A DNA stretch of 16,419 nucleotides, from contig CAINSX010000059.1 in assembly GCA_903853185.1 (NCBI GenBank), positions 1 to 16,419 of the forward strand, in the 5' to 3' direction. Made by a program: the position numbers and the translations under genes. How positions within the stretch are numbered: the first letter of the stretch is position 1; each line of letters begins with the position of its first letter. Source of the stretch: an uncultured Opitutia bacterium. Its GTDB lineage: Bacteria > Verrucomicrobiota > Verrucomicrobiia > Opitutales > UBA953. The notes under the pieces were generated by a model. That model did not search any database and was not told where the DNA came from. It saw nothing but the letters and a program-made list of their open reading frames with translations. Shown here piece by piece: positions 1 to 8,200 of this stretch.

Positions 1-1008
1 ACGAAGACCGGCGTCGGCGTGCCGGTCCTGGACATGAATGGCAAGAACCAGCAGTTCGCCTATGTGGCCGATGGCGCCAACGTCACGGCCGCCAAGTACC
101 TCAAGATCGTCAACAACGCGGCTTCGGCATCCGTCCTGACGCTCGGTGGCTCCGTCAGTCCTGGGGCTGCCTTCTCTGGTTACATCTCCGATGGCGCCGG
201 CACCATCTCCCTCGTGAAGACGGGCGCGAACACGCAAATCTTGTCAGGATTCGGCGCTTATTCCGGCGGTGTCACGGTCAGTGCCGGCACGCTCCAAGTG
301 CGTGGCGTGACTCCCACTACCCTAAGCACGGCGTTGGGTACGGGCTCGGTCGTCGTCGATAACAGCGGACAGTTATTCGTCAGCGCTTCCATCGCCAACG
401 CCGTGACGGTCAACTCCGGTGGCCGCGTTTCTGGCAACGGCCAGCTCGACCTGCTCACCGTCAACTCTGGTGGCGTACTCGCCGCCAACACCTCGCTTAC
501 TCAGCTGAACGCGGCGACCTTGACCGCCAACAACACGGCGACCTTGGCCGGCGGATCCGTCATCGAGTGGAAGCTGAACGACGCCTCGGCCTCCGCCGGT
601 ATCGGCTACGATAACTTTAACTTCACCACGGGCCTCGACCTCAGCGGGGCTTCCGCCGCGAACAAAATCGTAGTACGCATCATCTCCTTCGCCACGCCGG
701 GCGACGCCACCGCGGGAAATCCTCTGTCCATGAATCAGAGGGTCATCAAATCCTTCGCCTTCGCGACCGCCTCCTCGGTGACGAAGCCGACGCTTGGGAC
801 CAACATCGCTGACCTGTTCGCCTTCGATGTCTCCCAGTTCCATTATTCCGACGGCGCGGCCTCCCAAGCCGGTTTCTGGTCGATGTCCTTCGACCAGACC
901 ACGCAGACCGTGACGCTCACCGTCCCTGAGCCCTCGACCTATGGCGTGGGGCTCGGAGCAATCCTCCTCGCCGCCGCGGCCATCCGCCGTCGGCGTCGCA
1001 AGGCCTAG
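1..1008 (+). CDS. PEP-CTERM surface protein with autotransporter-type beta repeat (5' truncated)
   Basis: The frame is open from base 1, so the true start lies to the left; 335 residues are visible. At about bases 193-306 there is a Gly/Thr/Ser-rich segment (GAGTISLVKTG... then GGVTVSAGTLQVRG) of the autotransporter-associated beta-strand repeat type. It is followed by two related TVNSGG units near 405-480, which suggests a beta-helix passenger. The C terminus is a textbook PEP-CTERM signal: VPEPSTYG (PEP at 925-933), a hydrophobic Ala/Leu/Gly segment, then the basic tail RRRRRKA, ending at TAG 1006-1008. In this family an exosortase recognises the tail at the inner membrane and releases or anchors the protein outside the cell. 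No outer-membrane autotransporter barrel follows. The ligand or structural role is unknown. Confidence is high for the sorting signal and moderate for the repeat class. Confidence 0.88.
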   Translation, partial: TKTGVGVPVLDMNGKNQQFAYVADGANVTAAKYLKIVNNAASASVLTLGGSVSPGAAFSGYISDGAGTISLVKTGANTQILSGFGAYSGGVTVSAGTLQVRGVTPTTLSTALGTGSVVVDNSGQLFVSASIANAVTVNSGGRVSGNGQLDLLTVNSGGVLAANTSLTQLNAATLTANNTATLAGGSVIEWKLNDASASAGIGYDNFNFTTGLDLSGASAANKIVVRIISFATPGDATAGNPLSMNQRVIKSFAFATASSVTKPTLGTNIADLFAFDVSQFHYSDGAASQAGFWSMSFDQTTQTVTLTVPEPSTYGVGLGAILLAAAAIRRRRRKA

Positions 1009-1021
1009 GCAGTCGGCCGGC

Positions 1022-2719
1022 TTATTCGCCGGACAAGCCGCCGCGCTTGCCGTTGAGCAGCGAGGCGCCGATGAGCGCGACCGAGAGGAATGCCATGGAC
1101 CATACCCCAAGGGCTGCGGCCAGCTGGGGGCCATCGCCGAGCGCGCTCATGAGGGCGAACGTCGCCTTGGTGATCGGGAAGTGTTCCGCGCGCTGGGCAA
1201 GGATCAGGCTGTCGCTCACCTCGAGCATGGAGAAGGCGAACGCCAGCACTCCGCCGGCGGCGAGGTGCGCTGCGAGCAGGGGTAGGGAGATGCGGCGCAG
1301 GGTGGACCAGGCCGAAGCTCCCATGGAACGCGCGGCCTGTTCGAGCACGGGGTCGCACTGTTGCAGGCCGGCGACCGCGGCTCGCGTCACGTAGGGTAGA
1401 CGCCGGACCGCATAAGCGAGCCCGAGTAGCAGCAGAGGGCTGCCACCGGCGCCCACGAGGATGGCGAAGGGTTTGCCCTCCTGGGACAGCGAGAGATAGC
1501 CGAAGGCCAGGACGAGTCCAGGCACGGCGAGCGGCAACATCGTGAGGGTATCCAGGAGGTGGCGGATACGCAGGTCAGAGCGCGCGATCACCCACGCGGC
1601 GGCGATGCCCATCACGAGTGCGACGGCGGTGGCGAGACCGGCGTAGGACAGGCTGTTCTGGATGGAAGGCACGACCAACGCGCTGCCGAGCGCTTCCTGC
1701 CAGTGCGCGAGCGTCAGCTCGGCCGGCAGCACGGAGTTATGCCAATGGCCGGAGACCGACATGAGAATCACGCCGAGGTGCGGCAGGCAGGCCAATGCCG
1801 TTACGCCGGCGAAGAGTCCGCTGCAGGCCCATCCAAGCCAGCCGTTCAACGGCTGAGGGGCCGAGCGCAGGCTCGGGCGGGGCGCCGCGCCGTGCCGGCC
1901 GCTGCCGAACAGGAGCTTGGACGCCAGGAAGACGCCGCCGGCCACGACCAGCACGATGGTGGTCAGGGCGTAGGGTAGAGGGTTACGGTCGAGGTTCTTG
2001 ATGCCGTCCAGGATCTGCACCGGTGCCACGCGCGGAAAGTCAAAGACGAGCGGGACGCCGAGCTCGGTGAAGGCCCAGATAAAGACGAGTGCCCCGCCGG
2101 CGAACAGTCCCGGGGTGATGATCGGCAGGGTCACCCGCGTGAGCCGCCGCCAGGGCGAGCAGCCGAGGTTGGCCGCGGCTTGCTCCATGGCCGGGTCCAT
2201 CTGCGCCAACGCGGCAGCGAGGTTGAGGTAGAGAATCGGATAAAGGTGGAGCGCGTTCATCACGACAATCCCAAGCAGCCGGTTCTCGGCCATCCAGTCG
2301 CGTGGGTGTAGCGGATCCATCCAGCCGAGGCCGGCCAGCACGGCGTTGAACGAGCCCTCGGTGCCGAGGATGCACTTGATGCCGATGGCGCCCACGAAGG
2401 GCGGGAGGATCATCGGTACGAGCAGCGCTAGCGCGAGGAAGCCGCGTCCTGGGAAGCTGTAGCGGTGATTGACCAGCGCAAGGGGTAGGGCGAGTAGGGC
2501 CGCCACGAGCGTGCTGGCCAGGCCGAGGAGCAGGGCGTTGATGAGGCCGTCCCGGTACAGCGGATCGCGCAGCACGGCGAGGACGTAGCCGAAGGTGAAG
2601 CCGCCGTCGCGTGGGTCGATGAACGCTTCGCGCAGCACGCAGAAGGCGGGGTAGAGGAAGCCGACGGCGAGCAGGAGCCCGACGGCGGCGCAGAGGATCC
2701 AGGCGGTACGGCGGTCCAT
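1022..2719 (-). CDS. Ferric-iron-type ABC transporter permease, two fused membrane domains (FbpB-like)
   Basis: This 565-aa inner-membrane protein should form the translocation path of an importer. It begins with a membrane segment (residues 6-28) and carries two binding-protein-dependent permease domains in tandem. Each domain contains an EAA loop that contacts the ATPase: EQAAANLGCSPWRRLTRVTLP at about 179-199 and EQAARSMGASAWSTLRRISLP at about 460-480. A linker around 275-295 separates the halves. Fused double permeases of this length are typical of Fe(III) transporters (FbpB/SfuB/HitB) and also of ThiP, so iron is likely but not proven. ATG at 2717-2719 lies one base after the stop of the binding-protein gene, and an AAGAGA stretch inside that gene may serve as a weak ribosome site. 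It is the last gene of the minus-strand unit and ends at TAA 1022-1024. Confidence 0.9.
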   Translation of the reverse strand: MDRRTAWILCAAVGLLLAVGFLYPAFCVLREAFIDPRDGGFTFGYVLAVLRDPLYRDGLINALLLGLASTLVAALLALPLALVNHRYSFPGRGFLALALLVPMILPPFVGAIGIKCILGTEGSFNAVLAGLGWMDPLHPRDWMAENRLLGIVVMNALHLYPILYLNLAAALAQMDPAMEQAAANLGCSPWRRLTRVTLPIITPGLFAGGALVFIWAFTELGVPLVFDFPRVAPVQILDGIKNLDRNPLPYALTTIVLVVAGGVFLASKLLFGSGRHGAAPRPSLRSAPQPLNGWLGWACSGLFAGVTALACLPHLGVILMSVSGHWHNSVLPAELTLAHWQEALGSALVVPSIQNSLSYAGLATAVALVMGIAAAWVIARSDLRIRHLLDTLTMLPLAVPGLVLAFGYLSLSQEGKPFAILVGAGGSPLLLLGLAYAVRRLPYVTRAAVAGLQQCDPVLEQAARSMGASAWSTLRRISLPLLAAHLAAGGVLAFAFSMLEVSDSLILAQRAEHFPITKATFALMSALGDGPQLAAALGVWSMAFLSVALIGASLLNGKRGGLSGE

Positions 2720-2720
2720 G

Positions 2721-4202
2721 TCAGCGTTTCTCTTGGTGTCGGCGCGCGAGCTCGGCCGCGCGGCGGTAGTTCTCGCGGAAGACGGCTCCGAGCTCCGTCA
2801 TGCGGCCGGCCGAGACGAGGGCGTCGCGGCTTTCAAGTCCAGGGTCGCCTTCGCCACCGGCGCGGTAGGGTAGGGCACTGAGGTCGCCCATGACGGCCAA
2901 GGCGTCCGCCGGCATGCCGGCCTTGATAATCTCGGCCCAGGCTTCTTTGAGTTCCTCGTGTGTATCGATGCACATCACGCGTACCGCACGACGAATCGTC
3001 CCGAAGGAAGCGGCGGTGAGCTCGGGGCGGTATTGGAGATGGTCGGTGCCGACGTAGGGCGATTTGGCGGCTCGTTCCGGCGGCAGGGTGGCGTAGTTGT
3101 CGCGGCGGACGGGCGGCCGGAAGAGCTCGCGATCGCGCGGTCCGTGCGGGGCGCCGACGGGGGAACTCCAGAGCGCCTGGCCTTCAGGGCTGAGGACGAA
3201 TTCGACGAACGCCTGGGCCAATTCCTGTTCGGGCGCGCCGCGCAGAACCGCGATGGGGTCGCCGCTCACGGTCGTCCCGCCGGCGGGCGCGGTCCAGATT
3301 AGGCGCACGTCGTCAGGACGGTTGACCTGATGGGCGAAGGCGGCCCCGTAATAATCCACGCACATGCCCGCGACCGCATTGCCATCGGCGACATCGAGCG
3401 GAATCTTGGTGGAGCTATCGGAGAAGTAGCGGGCGTTGGCCGACATCCGTTGCACGAGGCGGAAGCCGTCTGTCCAGCCCAGCGCGAGCCGTTCCTTTTC
3501 CGGCAGCTTCGCCCGTTCCGGAGACTGGAGGCTGCTCTGGATCTCGGCTTGGATGATGAGCTCGAACGCGCGCGCCACCGAACCGCTCTTGGTGGGGTCG
3601 GCGAGGGCCAGCTGTCCACGAAGCCGCGGGTCGGCGAGGTCCGCCCAGCGGACGGGGTCAGGCAGGCCGTTGGCGCGCCAGCGGGTCGGCGCCCAGCAGA
3701 TGCCGAAGCGGGAGAGGCAGGAGGAGGACCACGTCTTGTCCTTGGCCCAGAGGCGCTCGCCGGTGAAGAATTCAGGAATCGGTCCCCCGGGCGCGAACCA
3801 CTCCGGGTGCCGCGTGAAAGCGCGGAGCGGCAAGAGCCGACCTTTCTTGGCTTGGCTGGCGAAGTCCGGTTCGCCGCCGCCGAAGAAGACGTCGGCGCCG
3901 ATACCCACCCGCTTTTCTTCGTCCGCCGCTTTGTAGCCGGCGTCCAGCATCAGGCGGATTTCAGAGGTGCCGCCGGGGCTGCGCCAATCGATGTAGACAT
4001 CCTCACCGTGCCCGTCGCGCCAGTGGCGGGAGAAGGCTTCGGAGAATTCCCTGCGGATCGTTTCACTATGCGGCGTGAAGACGACGAGCCTCCGGGTGCC
4101 CGGGGCCGGGCGCTGGGTCGTGTCCTTGCGCAGCAGCATGGGCAGGGCGATCAGGAGCGCCAGCGTGCCGAAGGTGATCCACCATGCTCGGGCCGACTTC
4201 AT
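2721..4202 (-). CDS. ABC transporter substrate-binding protein, iron-type family, membrane-anchored
   Basis: This 493-aa protein should capture the substrate outside the inner membrane and hand it to the adjacent permease. Residues 5-24 form a hydrophobic N-terminal segment without a clear signal-peptidase site or lipobox Cys, so it may stay anchored. The body follows the FbpA/AfuA-like plan: the start of the first lobe at VVFTPHSE (about 40-47), a GADVFFGGG segment (102-110), LADPTKSGS (200-208), and VDYYG (282-286), where Tyr284-Tyr285 fall in the region that often contributes ligand contacts. The family core normally ends soon after a segment like LSPEGQALWSSPVG (337-350); here about 140 residues follow, with a charged tail. 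The ATG overlaps the ATPase stop as ATGA (4199-4202), which implies translational coupling. The substrate cannot be fixed from sequence alone; Fe(III) is the leading guess. Confidence 0.87.
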   Translation of the reverse strand: MKSARAWWITFGTLALLIALPMLLRKDTTQRPAPGTRRLVVFTPHSETIRREFSEAFSRHWRDGHGEDVYIDWRSPGGTSEIRLMLDAGYKAADEEKRVGIGADVFFGGGEPDFASQAKKGRLLPLRAFTRHPEWFAPGGPIPEFFTGERLWAKDKTWSSSCLSRFGICWAPTRWRANGLPDPVRWADLADPRLRGQLALADPTKSGSVARAFELIIQAEIQSSLQSPERAKLPEKERLALGWTDGFRLVQRMSANARYFSDSSTKIPLDVADGNAVAGMCVDYYGAAFAHQVNRPDDVRLIWTAPAGGTTVSGDPIAVLRGAPEQELAQAFVEFVLSPEGQALWSSPVGAPHGPRDRELFRPPVRRDNYATLPPERAAKSPYVGTDHLQYRPELTAASFGTIRRAVRVMCIDTHEELKEAWAEIIKAGMPADALAVMGDLSALPYRAGGEGDPGLESRDALVSAGRMTELGAVFRENYRRAAELARRHQEKR

Positions 4203-5278
4203 TTCCGTGGAAGCACCACGACGTCCGAGGTGGCGACGGAGACGGTGAGTTCATGGCCGGTCGTCAGATCCCCCGGCGGATTGATGATGACGATACGGAG
4301 CAAGCCCAGTTCGGTCCGCAAGGTAAGTTGGGCCCGTTGTCCGAGGTAGACCTTTTCGACGACGATGCCAGTTAGCGTATTGGGCTCGCCCACGGCGGCC
4401 GGCCGCCAGGCTTCGGGGCGTACGGAAAGTTCCGTGAACTGTCCGGCCACGGTTTGGTGGCTCGGGTCGCCAAGAATACCGGTGAAAACCCCGGCGGCGG
4501 TGTGCACAGAGATTGTCGCCGCGTCTTGTCCGCTCATTTCAGCGGCGAGCAGGTTCGTCTCGCCGATGAAGCGCGCCACCTCCGAGGTGACGGGCCGGCG
4601 ATAGACTTCCTCTGGGGTGCCGACCTGCGCGATGCGCCCGCGGCTCAGAATCGCCATGCGGTCCGCCATGGCCAAGGCTTCCTCCTGGTCATGCGTCACG
4701 TATACGGCAGTGAGGCCATTCTCTTTCACGATGCGTCGGATCTCTTGGCGCATCTCGACGCGTAGCTGGGCGTCGAGGTTCGAGAGAGGTTCGTCCAATA
4801 GCAGGCAGCGAGGGCGGACGACCAAGGCGCGGGCGAGGGCGACGCGTTGCTGCTGGCCGCCCGAAAGCTGGTCGATGGAGCGATCGCCCAGCCCATCGAG
4901 GCGGACGGAGGCCAAAGCTTCGAGTACGCGTCGATCGCGTTCTTCGGATGGGACCTTGCGCTCGACGAGCCCGAAAGCGATGTTCTCCGACACGCTCAGG
5001 TGTGGCCACAGGGCGTAGCTCTGGAAGACCATGGCCGTCTCGCGAAAATGCGGTGCGAGGTCCGTTACGTCGCGGTCGCCAAAGAAGATCGCGCCCGCGG
5101 TTGGGAAGTCCAGACCAGCTAGGCAACGCAGCAGCGTCGTCTTGCCGCAACCCGAAGGACCGAGCAGGAAGAAAAGCTCCCCGGGCGCGATGGTCAGGTT
5201 CACGTCGTCGAGGACCGTCAACGGTCCCGTCGGAGTGGGGAAGGTTTTGCGGACGGAGCGGATACTGAGCGTTTCCAT
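4199..5278 (-). CDS. ABC transporter ATP-binding protein (FbpC/PotA-type)
   Basis: This 359-aa cytoplasmic ATPase should power the importer encoded by the next two genes. All nucleotide-binding motifs are intact: Walker A GPSGCGKTT (40-48, Lys46), Q-loop Gln86, signature LSGGQQQRVA (138-147), Walker B CLLLDEP with Glu163, and the switch His196 in VTHDQEE. A C-terminal TOBE-like beta domain (about 280-355) is present, as in FbpC, PotA and CysA. The order ATPase, binding protein, permease is compact, with the stop overlapping the binding-protein start by 4 bases. The ATG at 5276-5278 lies 7 bases after the stop of the giant pseudopilin-like gene. No Shine-Dalgarno motif is visible before it, so translation may depend on read-through coupling from upstream. 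Assignment to an importer is firm; the substrate is inferred from the permease type. Confidence 0.94.
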   Translation of the reverse strand: METLSIRSVRKTFPTPTGPLTVLDDVNLTIAPGELFFLLGPSGCGKTTLLRCLAGLDFPTAGAIFFGDRDVTDLAPHFRETAMVFQSYALWPHLSVSENIAFGLVERKVPSEERDRRVLEALASVRLDGLGDRSIDQLSGGQQQRVALARALVVRPRCLLLDEPLSNLDAQLRVEMRQEIRRIVKENGLTAVYVTHDQEEALAMADRMAILSRGRIAQVGTPEEVYRRPVTSEVARFIGETNLLAAEMSGQDAATISVHTAAGVFTGILGDPSHQTVAGQFTELSVRPEAWRPAAVGEPNTLTGIVVEKVYLGQRAQLTLRTELGLLRIVIINPPGDLTTGHELTVSVATSDVVVLPRK

Positions 5279-5285
5279 GGGGAGA

Positions 5286-8200
5286 TCAGATTTCAGAGGG
5301 CGACAGCCAGCGGTAGGATAGGATGATATAGCGTCGCCCGAGCACTACGTTGACCGGCAGTCGGGCCGCGTCGCGCAGGCGGTCGTGTGCGGCCTGCGAG
5401 GGGTCGATGTAGTTTGGTGTGCGCTGCACGATCAGTTCGAGCACCGCTCCTTGACCGGGTCCCATGTCTTCATCGGCCTCGCCGTAGGCACGGATGCGGA
5501 ACGTGTCCGAGCGCGTCGCGAGTGCCGGACCGAGAGCCTGCAAGAGGTCGCCCTGGAAAAGGCAGCCGTTGGCGCCGAAGCCCGTGTGGGTTCGGTTCAC
5601 GTTGTCGGTGTCGAGGATCTCGACGTTGCGGAAATAAAGTCCGGGGGGCATGCCGGTCCGGCCGCCGGCGACGCCGCCGTTCGTCCAGTTATGTGAGACC
5701 GAAGGGTCGATGGGTTTACCGCCCGTGGGAACCTTCGCGAGGGTCTCCGTCCCCAGCGTCTTATCCGCCCGGGCGATCGCGGATTCTAGTGTTCCCGACC
5801 GGAACATCCAGCGCGCGTTCTGCGCAGTTACCGGCAGCGTGGTGTCTGCGGCGGTGTTCTCGATCTGGTAATACGACGTGTTGGCCGAGGCCGTGGTGCT
5901 GACAAAGGCCCCGGCTTTCTTCGTCGGCCCGAGGAAGCGGTTGACGAACTCGCAGAGCCCAAGGAAGGGCGTGCCCGGATTTTGCGCCGCGGGGAAGCCG
6001 AGGAAGCGGCGGGTGGCTGGCGGGTATTCCTGATCCCGTTCCGTGCGTTGCAAGAATTGGGCGCGAGCCTTGACCTCCGCCACCGTCGCGACGGCCAGCG
6101 CCCGGATTTGCGTATCGGAAAGATTGGCGAAACCGTTCCAGTAGGCGGCGTCGCCGAGGTTGCGGGTGGCCGGCGCCTGCGTCGTATCACCGATGATGCG
6201 GGGGACGCGGGCGTTGTTCGTCGCTGCGGGGGCGTTCGCCGCCTGCGAACCGAGGGCCAAGCCTTTCAATGAACCGTAAAGTCCGGTCCAAGCTTCGACC
6301 GAGGTCGAGTTCACATTGAAGGCGCCGACATTGAGCAGGTAGCTCGAGAAGCGGCGGTATCCGTCTGGTGCCGCGCCGGTACTGTCCGTCAGGAAACCGT
6401 CGGCGAGGAGCGCGCTGGCGGTGGTGCTCCCGTTCGGGAATGGCACCATACGCGGATTGGCCAACTTACCCGTGCCGGCCGCGAAGTCGGCCATGACTTG
6501 GCCAAGGCTTTTAGCGCGGACGGCGTTGTAGTTTCCGGTGCGCGTGCCGTCGCTCAGGATCGGCGCCGCGCCCGAGAAGAAGAAGCTGTCCCAGAGGGCG
6601 TTGTTCATGAGGTAGCTCATGTCGCCGAAGGTGTGTCCGCCGATGGTGCTCGCGTTCGTATGCGGCGTCCCGTGGGTCCAACTCTTGTCGAGGGGTACGA
6701 CCATCGAGGGGAAAGAATTGCCCACGGTGCGATACGGCATCCAGTCCCACGGCGTCAGGTTTGCGTGCATGAACTGGCCGAGGGAGGTCGGCGGCGTCAC
6801 TGGGACTTCGACCGCCATGGCGGTGCTCAGGCCGCCCACGCCATGTGAAGGCCCGCCCAGTCCGTTGGCGCCATTCGCTTTCGCGGCGTCAATCTGCAGG
6901 AGGTTACTCCAGGAGGTCGTGGAGCCGTTGAGGGCCAGTTCATCGCCCCCGAAGAGCTGGGTGCGTAGGCTCGCCATGCCGATGCCAGGCAGGCCGTTGA
7001 GGGCCGGATTGGAAGACGTCTGGGGCAGGGGGTTGGTGAAGAGCCACGCGGGATGGGCGGCCGGCACCGGATTGGCCTGCGCTGAGAAGTAGGAGAGCGC
7101 GTTGCGATCGTAGCTGGTGGTGCGTGCGGTGTCCGCGACGCGGGCGCGCGTGTCGAATGCTGCGACCACCGGCCCCGGCGCTGTCTCGGCGATGGTGCGG
7201 ATCGAGGACACTGGGCCGATGGTGACCGGGTTTGTCACGCTGCCGGCGTCGCCGACGTGCGTGACATTATATCCGCTGCCACCGACGTTGATGTAGTGCG
7301 CGTAGCTAGCGAGCGAGTTATTGCGGCTGGTTCCGAGGACCTCGTCGGCGCCGAGATCCTGACCGTCGGCGCTCACGGCGTCGTCCTTGAGGCTCTTCTT
7401 CCAACCGGAATTGAGGTATATCCAGTGGTGCCAGTACATCGAGCTCGTCAGGTCGATGCAGCACTTCACCTGGTCGGAATCCTTGAACAGGTAGGGTGCG
7501 CTCACGCTGGAAGCGCGGACGTCGGTGTGAAACCCTCCTGTGAAATAGAACCCGCGCTGCATGTTCAGAATCGGAATGTTGGCGGCGTCGGTGGATTTGC
7601 CTAGTGTCGACGCGTCCACGAGGTCCTTCGTGGTGAAGACGGCGAACTCGCCAGGTTCGAGCGTCGTGGCCGGGACGACCGCGACGAGGTTTTCCGCGTT
7701 GGAACCGGTCGACGCATCCGAGGCGGCGTTGAAGTTGAACAGCGAATCGAAAAGCCGGGAAGTGGCGGTCGTATTGAGGCCTTGCGTCGGATCGTTACTG
7801 ATATGGGTGAAGAGCTGCAGGCGCATCTGGTCGAACTGCGAGAACGAGATCTTTAGCCCTCCCTTGACGCGCGGGTCCGGCTCGGCGGACGTGGGCTCCT
7901 TCAGTTTCAGTTGGACGTTGTAAGGATTATGGATGACCAGAATCGGCGTGCAGACCAGCTTCAGCGTGTAGTTGGCTCCCGCCTGCACGGTGCGCAGCGA
8001 GAACACCATCGAGAAGCGGTGCACCGCCGGCATATAGGCCCCGCGCACCGGGCGGGGGATGAAGCGCCCGACGCTGTGGCCGGTCAGGTCTCCCCCTTTG
8101 AGTCCGTTCACCCAGCCGAGCGGATCGGGAGTGGAGTCGTAGCCATCGGTGTAGGGCGAGGTGACCTTACCGCCGCCGGACCAGAGGGCGTCGTCCAGAT

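Noticed and set aside
1017..1032. CCGGC/GCCGG inverted repeat as a terminator for the convergent genes
   Set aside because: The stem is only 5 bp, lies partly inside the permease coding end, and has no T-run on either strand.
1275..2876. GGGTAGGG octamers resembling the FtsK-orienting KOPS motif
   Set aside because: Three copies in 3 kb is near chance for such GC-rich DNA, and the E. coli motif cannot be assumed in this lineage.
3672..3732. Possible pair of compensating frameshifts in the binding protein (residues 158-177)
   Set aside because: The segment is unusual in composition, but the frame is continuous and nearby LSRFGIC and GLPDP fit the family pattern, so no break is needed.
3330..4349. 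339-codon plus-strand frame opposite the binding-protein gene
   Set aside because: It runs across the ATGA junction of two well-supported genes and has shadow-type composition.
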